A stretch of DNA of 64,000 bases, taken from positions 1-64,000 of the forward strand of contig NZ_FOWV01000012.1 in assembly GCF_900115545.1 (NCBI RefSeq), written 5' to 3'. The notes under the pieces are model-generated. The model saw nothing but the letters and a program-made list of their open reading frames with translations. It was not told where the DNA came from and made no database searches. Both the position numbers and the translations under genes were made by a program. How positions within the stretch are numbered: the stretch's first letter is position 1; every line of letters starts with the position of its first letter. Of the stretch, positions 53,648-62,435 are shown piece by piece. Origin of the DNA: Ralstonia sp. NFACC01. GTDB lineage: Bacteria; Pseudomonadota; Gammaproteobacteria; Burkholderiales; Burkholderiaceae.

Positions 53648-54715
53648 TCATTTGCCCCAGTTCGCGGGCATGCTCTGCAGGCCGATGGCGGCGCCCGACG
53701 TATCGGTCACGCGTGCCAGTTCGCGATACGCAATCGCCTGCACGCGCTCGGGCAGCGGCACGAATTTCGCACGCGCGGCCAGCTCGTCGCCGTGGAAGTA
53801 ACCCCACGTCAGGAACTTCAGCGCGGCCAGCGTGCGCGGCCCCGATGCGCTGACTGCCGGCACGACAATGAAGGTGCCCATCGTGATCGGCCACGTCTCG
53901 GCACCCGGCAGGTTGACCAGCGGCGCAGTGAAATCCCCCTTGCGGTTCCAAGCGCTCTGCATCACCGCTTCGCGAAAGCCGCTCACCTGGGCGCTGACAA
54001 AGCGGCCCGCCAAATTGCGTAGCTGCACGCCGCTCAGGTCGTTGTCGAGGATGTAGTTGTAGTCGACATAACCAATGGCGCCGGATGTAGCCTGCACCGC
54101 TTTGACCACATCGCCGCTGCCCTTTGCGGCCGTGAAGCCCGCAGGCCAATTGATGGTCGACTTGGTGCCGTAAGCGCTTTTCCAATCGGCGCTGACTGCG
54201 CTCAGATAATCGGTGAAGTGGTACGTCGTGCCAGAGCCATCGGAGCGCACGACGGGATGGATCTTCAACTTGGGCAGCGTCACGCCCGGGTTAAGCGCAC
54301 GCAGCTCCGGCGCATCCCAGCTCTCGACCTTGCCGAGGAAGATCTGCGCCAGCAGTTCGCCCGTCAGTTTGAGCTGACCGCGCGGCACACCCGGCACGTT
54401 CACAAACGGCACCGCACCTGTCACCACCGACGGCACGCAGACGAGGCCTGCCTTGGCAGCCTCCGCGCTGGAGAGCGGCACGTCAGACGCACCAAAATCC
54501 ACCGCGCCCGCGCGAATGCGCTTCAGGCCTTCTCCCGAACCTACCGCGTCATAGCTGAGCGCAACGCCCGACGATGCGGCATACCCTGCCGACCAGACGC
54601 GATAGACCGGCGCAGCGGCGGTCGAACCTGCGCCGCGCACATCGGCGCGTGCGAGGGGCGGCAAGCCCGCAGCCGCAATGGCAAGGGCGAGGGCGAGAAC
54701 AGCGTGCTTGAACAT
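53648..54715 (-). CDS. PstS-family phosphate-type substrate-binding protein (orphan)
   Basis: 355 residues from the ATG at 54715. Signal peptide MFKHAVLALALAIAAAGLPP cut near ARA. PstS fold: GAGSTAAAPVYRVWSAGYAASSGVALSYDAVGSGEGLKRIRAGAVDFGASDVPLS (phosphate-site loops) and VRSDGSGTTYHFTDYLSAV. The usual GSG/DGSGTT anion-binding elements are intact. No pstC, pstA, pstB or phoU is adjacent. It may supply another Pst system, or bind a related oxyanion. The convergent neighbourhood gives no operon. Confidence 0.9.
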   Translation of the reverse strand: MFKHAVLALALAIAAAGLPPLARADVRGAGSTAAAPVYRVWSAGYAASSGVALSYDAVGSGEGLKRIRAGAVDFGASDVPLSSAEAAKAGLVCVPSVVTGAVPFVNVPGVPRGQLKLTGELLAQIFLGKVESWDAPELRALNPGVTLPKLKIHPVVRSDGSGTTYHFTDYLSAVSADWKSAYGTKSTINWPAGFTAAKGSGDVVKAVQATSGAIGYVDYNYILDNDLSGVQLRNLAGRFVSAQVSGFREAVMQSAWNRKGDFTAPLVNLPGAETWPITMGTFIVVPAVSASGPRTLAALKFLTWGYFHGDELAARAKFVPLPERVQAIAYRELARVTDTSGAAIGLQSMPANWGK

Positions 54716-54907
54716 GGGCGGAGCTGCGGGCTGCAGAAGACGCAAAGCGTGCGATTGTAGCGACGCGCCTGTGACAGCACGGCGTGCAGCCCTGATAGAG
54801 CCCATCTACAACATGGGGATCTGTTGTAAGACGTTCCGCAAACGTTGGGCGGAGTAGGGGGTGGGGTCGGCGGTTTTGTTTAGGGCCGGCCGATCCCAGG
54901 CCATCGG

Positions 54908-55537
54908 TCAGGCGACGGCGCTGGCTGCATCGGCTTTGATCAAGCCTTCCGCCGTCAACGCTTCAACCACCTGCGGCCGCGCACCTACCCGCGCCATATA
55001 CGCCTGCACGTTCGGATACGCGCTCATCGGCAGCGCCAGGAAGTTCGTCCAGTTCAGCACCGCAAAGGCATAAGCGTCGGCCACGCTGTACGTGTCGGCC
55101 AAGTACGGCTGTTTGGCGAGGCGGGCGTCGAGTTCGGCAAAGCGCTTGGCGAGCTTGTCCTTGGCACCCTGGCGGGTGGCTTCCGGCGTTTCCTTGTACC
55201 AGAGCGGCCCGAAGCCCTTGTGCAGCTCGGTGCTGACAAACGTGAGCCATTCGATCACGGCCAGGCGGTGCGCGCTGCCCGGCTTGCCGATCAGGGCCTG
55301 CGCGGGGTCGAGGTCGGCCACGTATTGCAGCAGCGCGGCGGCTTCGGTGTGGCGCGAGCCATCGGCCAGCTCCAGCAGCGGCACGTAGCCGCGCGGCGAG
55401 ATCGTGTAGAAATCCGTGCCGTCGGCGGTGAGGTGCTTGGCCAGGTCAACGGCGGTCAGGTCAAACTGCGCACCCACTTCGCGCAGGGCGATATGAACGG
55501 CCAGCGAGCAGGCGCCGGCGGAGTAGTAGAGCTTCAT
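54908..55537 (-). CDS. Glutathione S-transferase
   Basis: 209 residues from the ATG at 55537 (an ATG 9 bp upstream is possible). N-terminal thioredoxin-like domain MKLYYSAGACSLAVHIALRE with the SxACS active-site motif of beta-class bacterial GSTs (the Cys in GACS is the beta-class residue), SPRGYVPLLEL, and TEAAALLQYVADL. All-helical C-terminal domain with YSVADAYAFAVLNW. It conjugates glutathione or acts in detoxification or as a thiol oxidoreductase. Divergent from the LysR gene at 55636, which probably regulates it. Confidence 0.93.
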   Translation of the reverse strand: MKLYYSAGACSLAVHIALREVGAQFDLTAVDLAKHLTADGTDFYTISPRGYVPLLELADGSRHTEAAALLQYVADLDPAQALIGKPGSAHRLAVIEWLTFVSTELHKGFGPLWYKETPEATRQGAKDKLAKRFAELDARLAKQPYLADTYSVADAYAFAVLNWTNFLALPMSAYPNVQAYMARVGARPQVVEALTAEGLIKADAASAVA

Positions 55538-55635
55538 GGTTGTCATCTCGTGAACGGGTTGGGAGCCGCCGACGGCGGCGGTGACGACACTGTAGGATTG
55601 CGCCGTTGCCAATGAAATAGGCGAAGAAGCAAATC

Positions 55636-56517
55636 ATGCTTGCACAGACGCAATACAGACTAAGCGCGGCAGACCTTGAGATCGTGCTGGCGATGGTGCG
55701 CACGGGCACGCTGGCAGCGGCGGGCGAGCGGCTTGGCGTGGATGCGTCCACCGTGTTCCGGTCATTGCAGCGCATTGAGCGCGGGCTGGGCGCCACGCTG
55801 TTTGCGCGTTCGCGTACGGGCTATCTGGCAGGCGATTTGGCGCACGCGCTGGCGGAACAGGCGGAGCAGGTGGAGTCGGCGCTCGAGGCCGCGCGATCGG
55901 CGGTGCACGCGGTGCCGGATCAGGTGTCGGGCACGGTGCGCATCACCACCACGGACACGATCTTGGTCGGCATGGTCGCGCCCGCGTTGAAGGCGCTGCA
56001 GGCCGAGCATCCGAATCTGAGTTACGACCTTCGTGTGAGCAACGAGCTGGCCAGCCTGACGCGGCGCGATGCCGACATTGCCGTGCGGGCCACACGGCGT
56101 CCGCCGCAGCATCTGGTGGGAAAGCACATCGGGTCGATTCGCGTGGGGCTGTACGCCGGGCGCACGAGCGGCATCACCTACGCCGATGTCGAAGCCGGCC
56201 GAACGCCGTGGCTCGCGATTGACGACGCCATTCCGGATCACCCATCAGTCAGTTGGCGCAAGCGGCATTTCCCCAAAGTCATGCCCACGTACTTCGTCAA
56301 CAGCCTGCAGATCGCGGCCGAGATGGTCGGCATGGGCATGGGCGTCGGGATCCTGCCCGTGGTGATGGCACAGGAACGCCGCGATCTGGTGACATTGCGG
56401 GATCTGCAAGATGCCAATCAATCAGAGCTATGGCTGCTGACGCATCCGGAATCGCGCCATCTGCGGCGGATTGCCGTGGTGTATGGGCACTTGGCGCAGA
56501 TGCTGCGTTTGCCGTAG
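55636..56517 (+). CDS. LysR-family transcriptional regulator
   Basis: 293 residues. HTH: LSAADLEIVLAMVRTGTLAAAGERLGVDASTVFRSLQRIERGLGATLFARSRTGYLAG. Effector domain GTVRITTTDTILVGMVAPALKAL with TRRDADIAVRAT. Divergent from the GST gene with a 98-bp gap. In this subgroup the HTH turn (DASTVFRSL) is slightly different from the common TQPALS form. Confidence 0.92.
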   Translation: MLAQTQYRLSAADLEIVLAMVRTGTLAAAGERLGVDASTVFRSLQRIERGLGATLFARSRTGYLAGDLAHALAEQAEQVESALEAARSAVHAVPDQVSGTVRITTTDTILVGMVAPALKALQAEHPNLSYDLRVSNELASLTRRDADIAVRATRRPPQHLVGKHIGSIRVGLYAGRTSGITYADVEAGRTPWLAIDDAIPDHPSVSWRKRHFPKVMPTYFVNSLQIAAEMVGMGMGVGILPVVMAQERRDLVTLRDLQDANQSELWLLTHPESRHLRRIAVVYGHLAQMLRLP

Positions 56518-56518
56518 T

Positions 56519-57448
56519 TCAGTTGGCAGCAATGGCCGCGGCGATCGGCTGGTCTTCGGGAATGAGCACGGCGCGGCGGCGCAGATCCTCCGTCGTTTCG
56601 CCATTGCCATCGGGCCGCCAGCCTGGTGGGCGGAACAGATATCCAAGCACTTCGCTGGCTGAGCGCGCAGTCTTCAGGTCTTGCCACAGCCCGCGCCAAT
56701 GTGCGAATTCGATCACCAGCAGGTTGTATGTGCGCATCGGGTGCACGAGACCGTAGCGGCAGGGCACGTCCTTGCGCTCAGGGATGTACGTGCCGAACAG
56801 CCGGTCGAACACGATCAGCACGCCGCCGTAGTTGCCATCCAGGTATTCGAGGTTGGATGCGTGATGCACGCGATGTGCCGAGGGGGTGTTCAGTACCCAT
56901 TCCAGGGGCCCAAGGCGGGGGATCCACGTGGCGTGAATCCAGAACTGGTACAGCAGATTGAGTGACAGCAGCATCAGCACGATGCGCGGAGGCATGCCCA
57001 GCAACGGCGCCAGCGCAAAGAAGGCGAGGGTACCGGTCAACCGTCCCGTCCAGCCGAAGCGGTAGGCGGCCGAGAGGTTCAGATCATTCGGCGAATGGTG
57101 GATGGCGTGCGTACACCAGAACCAGCGCACCCGGTGCGCGGCGCGGTGGTACCAGTAGTAGCAGAACTCCTGGCCGAGAAAGCACGCAACCCAGCCCGTC
57201 CAGTGATCCATCGGAAGCGTCCAGAGACGATGCTGGTAGACCCATTCCAGGCCTTGCGTCCAGAACGCCAGCGGCAGCAGCCAGCGCAGTGGGTACTCGC
57301 GTACCAGGAAATCCACCACCGACACGCCGGCGGCCTTCCAGTCGTAGTTGGTCCAGCCGTTTCGCAAGGACAGCACGACAGCCTCGGCCAGTGACGACAC
57401 CAGCACGAGCACGACGGCAATCTTCAGGATGGTGAACAGCACGGCCAT
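56519..57448 (-). CDS. Sterol desaturase/fatty acid hydroxylase family membrane protein
   Basis: 309 residues, four to five hydrophobic segments. The three His clusters of the membrane diiron hydroxylase superfamily are present: WYHRAAHRVRW (HxxxH), CTHAIHHSPND (HxxHH) and HRVHHASN (HxxHH), with a further H in LYQFWIHATWIPRL. It would hydroxylate or desaturate a lipid using a diiron centre in the inner membrane; the substrate is unknown. It is convergent with the LysR gene (1 bp apart) and stands alone. Confidence 0.92.
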   Translation of the reverse strand: MAVLFTILKIAVVLVLVSSLAEAVVLSLRNGWTNYDWKAAGVSVVDFLVREYPLRWLLPLAFWTQGLEWVYQHRLWTLPMDHWTGWVACFLGQEFCYYWYHRAAHRVRWFWCTHAIHHSPNDLNLSAAYRFGWTGRLTGTLAFFALAPLLGMPPRIVLMLLSLNLLYQFWIHATWIPRLGPLEWVLNTPSAHRVHHASNLEYLDGNYGGVLIVFDRLFGTYIPERKDVPCRYGLVHPMRTYNLLVIEFAHWRGLWQDLKTARSASEVLGYLFRPPGWRPDGNGETTEDLRRRAVLIPEDQPIAAAIAAN

Positions 57449-57553
57449 GGCGCTGGGCTCCCGGCTCCGTAGGAATGCCAGCGACGGTACTGCAAACGGT
57501 GCCGGGGCGGCAATTGGGGCCGACGCGCGGGCGTCTTACAACGTATTCACGAT

Positions 57554-57991
57554 TCACCGCCCCCAGGTGTTGTTGCGGTTGTGCAGAAAGATGTGCACGC
57601 CCCCGCTCTTGTCTTGTGCCACGCCCGCGCTGCCCCAGAGGTAACGCGTCAGGCCGCCCGGGTCCTTGCCGAGTTTGCTGGCGATCCAGCGGCGGTGGCG
57701 TTCTTCCACGACGCCGATGTCATCGTACGAAACCGGCTGCGCCAGCTCAACGAATACGCTGACCAAAGCATCGGCCTCAAACCGCAGGCTGACGGTCACG
57801 GGCGTGGTGTCGTCCAGCGCCGCCACTGTCGCGAATTGGCAGGGGACGTCTTTTCCCTCAACGCTTACGGACCGCACAGGCCCGACTGCAAAGCGCGAGG
57901 GCAGGGCATCGGCTGTTGTTTGCGGCGTGATGCGGATGTCAGCGAACCGGATGTCTCCGGTGGCGGGGTCGATATGGAAGGCGTCGTGCAT
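57554..57991 (-). CDS. Hypothetical protein, unrecognised family
   Basis: 145 residues from the ATG at 57991. FHIDPATGDIRFADIRITPQTT begins a mostly beta protein (RSVSVEGKDVPCQFATVAA, VTVSLRFEADALVSVFVELAQPV), then EERHRRWIASKLG and RYLWGSAGVAQDKSGGVHIFLHNRNNTW. I do not recognise it. Small, soluble, beta-rich proteins of this look are sometimes immunity or lipocalin-like proteins, but nothing nearby looks like a toxin. No signal peptide. Confidence 0.6.
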   Translation of the reverse strand: MHDAFHIDPATGDIRFADIRITPQTTADALPSRFAVGPVRSVSVEGKDVPCQFATVAALDDTTPVTVSLRFEADALVSVFVELAQPVSYDDIGVVEERHRRWIASKLGKDPGGLTRYLWGSAGVAQDKSGGVHIFLHNRNNTWGR

Positions 57992-58215
57992 GGGCTTCGG
58001 TTTGAAGGGAGTGGATTGCCTGGGCAATCACATGATGAGTTTCCTTTTATAGCAGCCATCCCCCCCGTGGGGGCGGGCTTTGCCGCCTCAAGTTCGCCTG
58101 CGCGGTGCCGTAGCAGCTTGGGTGGCCCCCGACAGCCAGCAGTCGGTTCTGGAGGGCGCTGCGGCAAATACCGTACGCAGTCAGATTCATGGAAAACGTT
58201 TGGCCTAGAAGAATC

Positions 58216-60018
58216 ATGATCTCCTCTCTCCGCACCCGAATTCTCCTCATCTCATCGGCCACCGTGGTCGGTGCCCTCGCGCTGTCCGGCGCAGCCACGT
58301 ATTCCATCGTGCGTTCGAACACGATGGAATCGATCGATCAGAACCTCGCAGCCATTGCCAGCGGCAACACGCTCGCCATCGACAAATGGGTCGCGGCGAA
58401 GGCGCAGGCCGTAAAGGCCACCGCCGGCGTGATCGAGCACGGAGACCCGCAAGGCTTCGGCAAGCACATGGGCGACGCCAACGGCTTCCCCATCATCACG
58501 ATCGGCTGGACTGACAAGAGCTTCATCTCGACCAGCGCCACCACGCCCAAGGACTACGACCCGACCGGCCGCCCCTGGTACAAGCAAGCCCTTGCCGCAG
58601 GCCAACTGCTCGTCACCAAGCCCTACGGCGACGTGTCGACCGGCGTGCCGTACGTTTCATTTGCTGCGCCGCTCGTCAAGAACGGCGAAACCACCGGCGC
58701 GCTCTCCGGTGCCGTGCCGCTGGATGGCGTGCGCGAGGTGGTGGCAGCGGTACACCCGACACCGTCGAGCCTCGCCTTTGTGGTCGCCAAGGATGGCCAG
58801 GTGATCGCCCACCCCGATGCAAAATTGATGCTCAAGCCGGCCACCGACGTGGCGGCCTCGCTCACCGTCGATACGCTGGCCAACCTGGCCAAAGCCACCA
58901 CGCCGCTGGAGGTCGACCTGGCTGGTGCACCGAAACTGCTCAAGGCGCAGGCCGTGCAGGGCACCGACTGGTATCTCGTGATTGCGCTGGACAAGGCCGA
59001 GGCCACCGCCGGTTTGCGCAACGTCGTCAAGGCGCTGGCCGTGGCCATGGTGCTGCTGACACTGGCTGCCGTGGGCATCGCCGCGTTCTTCACGTCGCAG
59101 TCGTTCCGCCGCCTCTCGGAGGTGCGTGATGCGATGGACACCATCGGCTCCGGCGGTGGCGACCTCACGCACCGCCTGCCCGTGGTCGGCAACGATGAGG
59201 TCGCGCAGATCAGTGCCTCGTTCAACACGTTCATCGACAAGATCGGCGAAGTGCTGCTGGACGTGCGCGCCAGCGTCGACAGCATGAAGTCCGCCACCGG
59301 CGAGATCGAAGCGGGCAACCGTGATCTGTCCAACCGCACCGAAGTCTCGGCCAGCAACTTGCAGGAAACCTCTGCCGCGTTGACCGAACTGACGACCAGC
59401 GTGAAGAACTCCGCCGATGCGGCCGTGCAGGCCACACGCCTGGCCAGCGACGCCAGCGATGCCGCCACGCGCGGTGGCGACGTGGTCTCCAGCGCGGTCA
59501 GCACGATGGACGAGATCGCCAAATCGTCGGCGCGCATTACCGAAATCATCGGCGTGATCGACAGCATTGCGTTCCAGACCAACATCCTGGCGCTGAACGC
59601 CGCGGTGGAAGCCGCCCGTGCCGGCGAGAACGGCCGCGGCTTTGCCGTGGTGGCCGGCGAGGTGCGCACACTGGCGCAGCGCAGCGCCACGGCCGCCCGC
59701 GAGATCAAAGACCTGATCCAGGCATCGGAAGCCAGCGTGAAGACCGGCGCGCAACGCGTGCAGGCCGCCGGCGCAACGATGCAGGAAATCGTGCAGGGCA
59801 TCGAGCGTGTCGCCCGCATCATTGGCGAGATCGACGGCGCGATGCACGAGCAGAGCACCGGAATCAGCCAGATCGATCGCAGCGTCGCCGAGATGGACCA
59901 GGCCACGCAGCAGAACGCCGCGCTGGTGGAGCAGTCGACGGCTGCATCGTCGATGCTCAACGAGCAAGCGCAGGGCTTGGCACGCACGGTCGGGCTGTTC
60001 AAGCTGCGTAGCGCCTGA
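58216..60018 (+). CDS. Methyl-accepting chemotaxis protein with amino-acid-type dCache sensor
   Basis: 600 residues from the ATG at 58216 (AGAAG upstream). TM1 about 10-30, periplasmic dCache domain 35-265, TM2 about 272-294, HAMP about 295-345, then the MCP signalling domain with hairpin tip [20 protein letters not shown] and [14 protein letters not shown]. In the sensor, Tyr114, Arg119, Trp121, Tyr137 and Asp139, with Asp170 further on, match the spacing of the amino-acid-binding dCache motif of Pseudomonas PctA. Amino acid chemotaxis is therefore likely. No NWETF-type methylation-enzyme tail is present. Confidence 0.93.
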   Translation: MISSLRTRILLISSATVVGALALSGAATYSIVRSNTMESIDQNLAAIASGNTLAIDKWVAAKAQAVKATAGVIEHGDPQGFGKHMGDANGFPIITIGWTDKSFISTSATTPKDYDPTGRPWYKQALAAGQLLVTKPYGDVSTGVPYVSFAAPLVKNGETTGALSGAVPLDGVREVVAAVHPTPSSLAFVVAKDGQVIAHPDAKLMLKPATDVAASLTVDTLANLAKATTPLEVDLAGAPKLLKAQAVQGTDWYLVIALDKAEATAGLRNVVKALAVAMVLLTLAAVGIAAFFTSQSFRRLSEVRDAMDTIGSGGGDLTHRLPVVGNDEVAQISASFNTFIDKIGEVLLDVRASVDSMKSATGEIEAGNRDLSNRTEVSASNLQETSAALTELTTSVKNSADAAVQATRLASDASDAATRGGDVVSSAVSTMDEIAKSSARITEIIGVIDSIAFQTNILALNAAVEAARAGENGRGFAVVAGEVRTLAQRSATAAREIKDLIQASEASVKTGAQRVQAAGATMQEIVQGIERVARIIGEIDGAMHEQSTGISQIDRSVAEMDQATQQNAALVEQSTAASSMLNEQAQGLARTVGLFKLRSA

Positions 60019-60141
60019 CGCGCCGTACCCCTCTTCACCGCGCCCGGGCCTGGTGCTCCTTTGCCTAGAATGGAGCCCCGGCAACTTCCCCCGCGCCTCT
60101 TGCCTCCGGCGGACGTTGCCTGACCTCAACGCTCCGCCGGT

Positions 60142-61299
60142 ATGCCCAATGTGCTGATCCTCGGTGGCCGCGCGCCGGTGGCGCTCGACCACGCCCGCCG
60201 CTTTGCCCACCAGGGGTGGACGGTCTGCATTGCCGACAGCATTCCGTGCCAGATCAGCGGCGCCTCCAGAGCGGTCGCGGCCACGTTTCGCATTGCATCG
60301 CCGCGCCATGCGCCTGCGCAGTTCGCGGCGGACCTTGCACGCATCGTGAACGAACGGTCCATCAATCTGGTGGTGCCGACCTGCGAGGAAGTCTTTTTCG
60401 TATCGCGCTATCGGCATCACTTGCCTAGCCACGTGCGGGTGCTGGCTGAAGACTTTGACAAGCTGCGCGCGGTGCACAGCAAATGGACGTTCCTTGAACT
60501 TGCGCAGGATTGCGGTGCAGATGTGCCGGTCTCCGCGCGGGTGCGCACGTTGGCCGAAGCGCGCGCCTGGGCAGGCGGGCGCCCGGTCGTGCTCAAGCCG
60601 GAGTTCTCGCGCTTTGGCGTGCATGTGCGCCTGTATCGCAACGGCATTCCCGACGACGCACCGCCGCTGGCCGACCTGGGCGCGTGGGTGGTGCAGAGCT
60701 TGGTGGCGGGGCAGGAATTCTGCTCGTACAGCGTGGCCGATCGCGGCCGACTCGTAGCCCATGCGCTGTATCGCCCAGACTGGCGCATGTCGACCAGCGC
60801 GAGTTTCTACTTCGCGCCTGCGCGCATCGACGCGGTACGCGGCTTTGTCGCCAACTTCGCGCGCAAGCTGGACTTCACGGGGCAGCTCTCGTTCGACTGG
60901 ATCCAGCAGGCCGATGGCCGCGTGAGCCCGCTCGAATGCAACCCGCGCGCGACCAGCGGCTGCCACCTGTTCGGCCTTGACGATGCTCTGCCCGCCGCGC
61001 TGGCCGGCACGCTCGACGGTTGCATCGAACCGTCGCCCGGTGTGCCGCGCATGGCGGCTGCGGTGATGGCATCGGCGGGGCTGTGCGATGCGGTGCGTCA
61101 CGGCAGGCTGCACCAATGGGGCCAGGACTGGCGTGCCGCCACCGACGTCATCGCCACGCCGGGCGACCGCGGCCCACTGTGGGGCGGCGTGTGCGATCTC
61201 GCCGCCTATGCGCGCATGGCGATCGCGCAGCGTTGCAACATGCGCGAAGCTGCCACGCAAGACATCGAGTGGGACGGCCAGGAGCTACCCGAGGTATGA
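60142..61299 (+). CDS. ATP-grasp domain enzyme
   Basis: 385 residues. N-terminal Rossmann-like preATP-grasp domain (MPNVLILGGRAPVALDHARRF), ATP-binding Lys152 in VVLKPEFSRFGV, AWVVQSLVAGQEFCSYSVAD, and Mg-binding Glu265 and Asn267 in SPLECNPRATSG; the fold is complete. ATP-grasp enzymes activate a carboxylate as acyl phosphate and ligate it to an amine, thiol or other nucleophile. It is first in a three-gene row; its stop (TGA) overlaps the next start (ATGA). It lies 123 bp downstream of the chemoreceptor gene, same strand, but that pairing is probably chance. Substrate unknown. Confidence 0.88.
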   Translation: MPNVLILGGRAPVALDHARRFAHQGWTVCIADSIPCQISGASRAVAATFRIASPRHAPAQFAADLARIVNERSINLVVPTCEEVFFVSRYRHHLPSHVRVLAEDFDKLRAVHSKWTFLELAQDCGADVPVSARVRTLAEARAWAGGRPVVLKPEFSRFGVHVRLYRNGIPDDAPPLADLGAWVVQSLVAGQEFCSYSVADRGRLVAHALYRPDWRMSTSASFYFAPARIDAVRGFVANFARKLDFTGQLSFDWIQQADGRVSPLECNPRATSGCHLFGLDDALPAALAGTLDGCIEPSPGVPRMAAAVMASAGLCDAVRHGRLHQWGQDWRAATDVIATPGDRGPLWGGVCDLAAYARMAIAQRCNMREAATQDIEWDGQELPEV

Positions 61300-62435
61300 A
61301 TGCGCCCGGCGCCGTGCCGCATGCATGCTTTGCCGACAAGGCGGGCGCGTTCCTGCACGTGCATCGCGGGCAGGCGTCGCTGCCGTTCGTCGCCAATCTG
61401 GTGACGCAGGTCGACGTGGTGGAGGCCGGCAGTTTGCCGCTGCCGGTAACGATCAACGGCAGTGAGGATCGCGCCGGTCATGCCGAGAATGCCTGGGTCT
61501 GCTCGCCCGTCACCACGTATGGCCGCTATGCAGCGGAAGAGTCCGAGCGGTTGATGCCGCGTATGCTGCGGCCGCTCTTGCGCGGTGCGATCGGTCTGGC
61601 CGATGCATGGATGCGGCATGCGCAACTGGACCGGGCGGTGGCCGTCAACAACTGGCTCGTCAGCACGAACCTGTATCCATCGGCAGGGGCGTTCGATCTG
61701 GACGCGCTGGTGCGTACGTGCCGCGACCGGTGGCCCGGCCGTGCGATCTGGCTGCGTTCGCTCAACACGATCCAGCATGCCGACTGGCTGCGCGCCACCA
61801 CGGCCGCTGGCTTCGATTTGATCCCCACGCGGCAGGTCTATCTGTTCCAGCACCTGCAACGTTCGTCGCGCGCGTCGGAGCTGCGTCGTGACCTGCGGCG
61901 CGACCTCAAGCTGCTCGGCTCGACACCGCTGACGTTCGTGTCGCACGACGCCTTTACCGATGCCGATTTCGCGCAGGCCGAGCGGCTGTATGCGCAGCTC
62001 TATCTCGACAAGTATTCCGCGCTGAACCCGCGCTATACGGCAGCGTTTCTGCGTGCTTGGCATGCGGCAGGATTGCTCGAGTGCGCGGGCTTTCGCGATG
62101 CGCAGGGCGTGCTGCGCGCGGTGGTCGGCGTGTTTGGGCAAGGGCCGTTGCTGACGGCGCCCATCGTCGGATACGACACGACGTGGCCGCAGCAGGCAGC
62201 GCTGTATCGCCTGCTGATGGCGCACGTGCTGCGCCTGACCATCACGCGCGATGCCGAACTGAACCTGAGCGCCGGCGCTGCCCACTTCAAGCGCCTGCGC
62301 GGCGGCGTGCCGGCCATTGAGATGAGCGCCGTGTACTGCCGGCATCTGCCGCCCGCCACGCGCCGTGCCATCGCCGTGCTGCGCGCCCTCACAACCCGGA
62401 TCGGCGTGCCGATCATGCAACGCTTTCAGTTATGA
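61296..62435 (+). CDS. GNAT/FemAB-like acyltransferase-type protein
   Basis: 379 residues from the ATG at 61296, chosen because it overlaps the preceding stop (ATGA) and follows an AGGAG-like site; an upstream extension overlaps the ATP-grasp gene and is rejected. The C-terminal half has LRRDLRRDLKLLG, AERLYAQLYLDKYSALNPRY, LRAVVGVFGQGPLLTAPIVGYD and the conserved NLSAGAAHFKRLRGG near residue 323. This pattern is seen in GNAT-fold proteins of the BioF2/FemAB-type clan that transfer acyl or aminoacyl groups. The N-terminal half (to about 150) looks like a second, less regular GNAT-like domain. Overlaps the Rieske gene by 4 nt. Confidence 0.7.
   Translation: MNAPGAVPHACFADKAGAFLHVHRGQASLPFVANLVTQVDVVEAGSLPLPVTINGSEDRAGHAENAWVCSPVTTYGRYAAEESERLMPRMLRPLLRGAIGLADAWMRHAQLDRAVAVNNWLVSTNLYPSAGAFDLDALVRTCRDRWPGRAIWLRSLNTIQHADWLRATTAAGFDLIPTRQVYLFQHLQRSSRASELRRDLRRDLKLLGSTPLTFVSHDAFTDADFAQAERLYAQLYLDKYSALNPRYTAAFLRAWHAAGLLECAGFRDAQGVLRAVVGVFGQGPLLTAPIVGYDTTWPQQAALYRLLMAHVLRLTITRDAELNLSAGAAHFKRLRGGVPAIEMSAVYCRHLPPATRRAIAVLRALTTRIGVPIMQRFQL

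Noticed and set aside
58657-61260. An 867-codon open frame antisense to the chemoreceptor and ATP-grasp genes
   Set aside because: Arg/His/Gly-rich product without family features; both sense-strand genes have clear domains and catalytic motifs.
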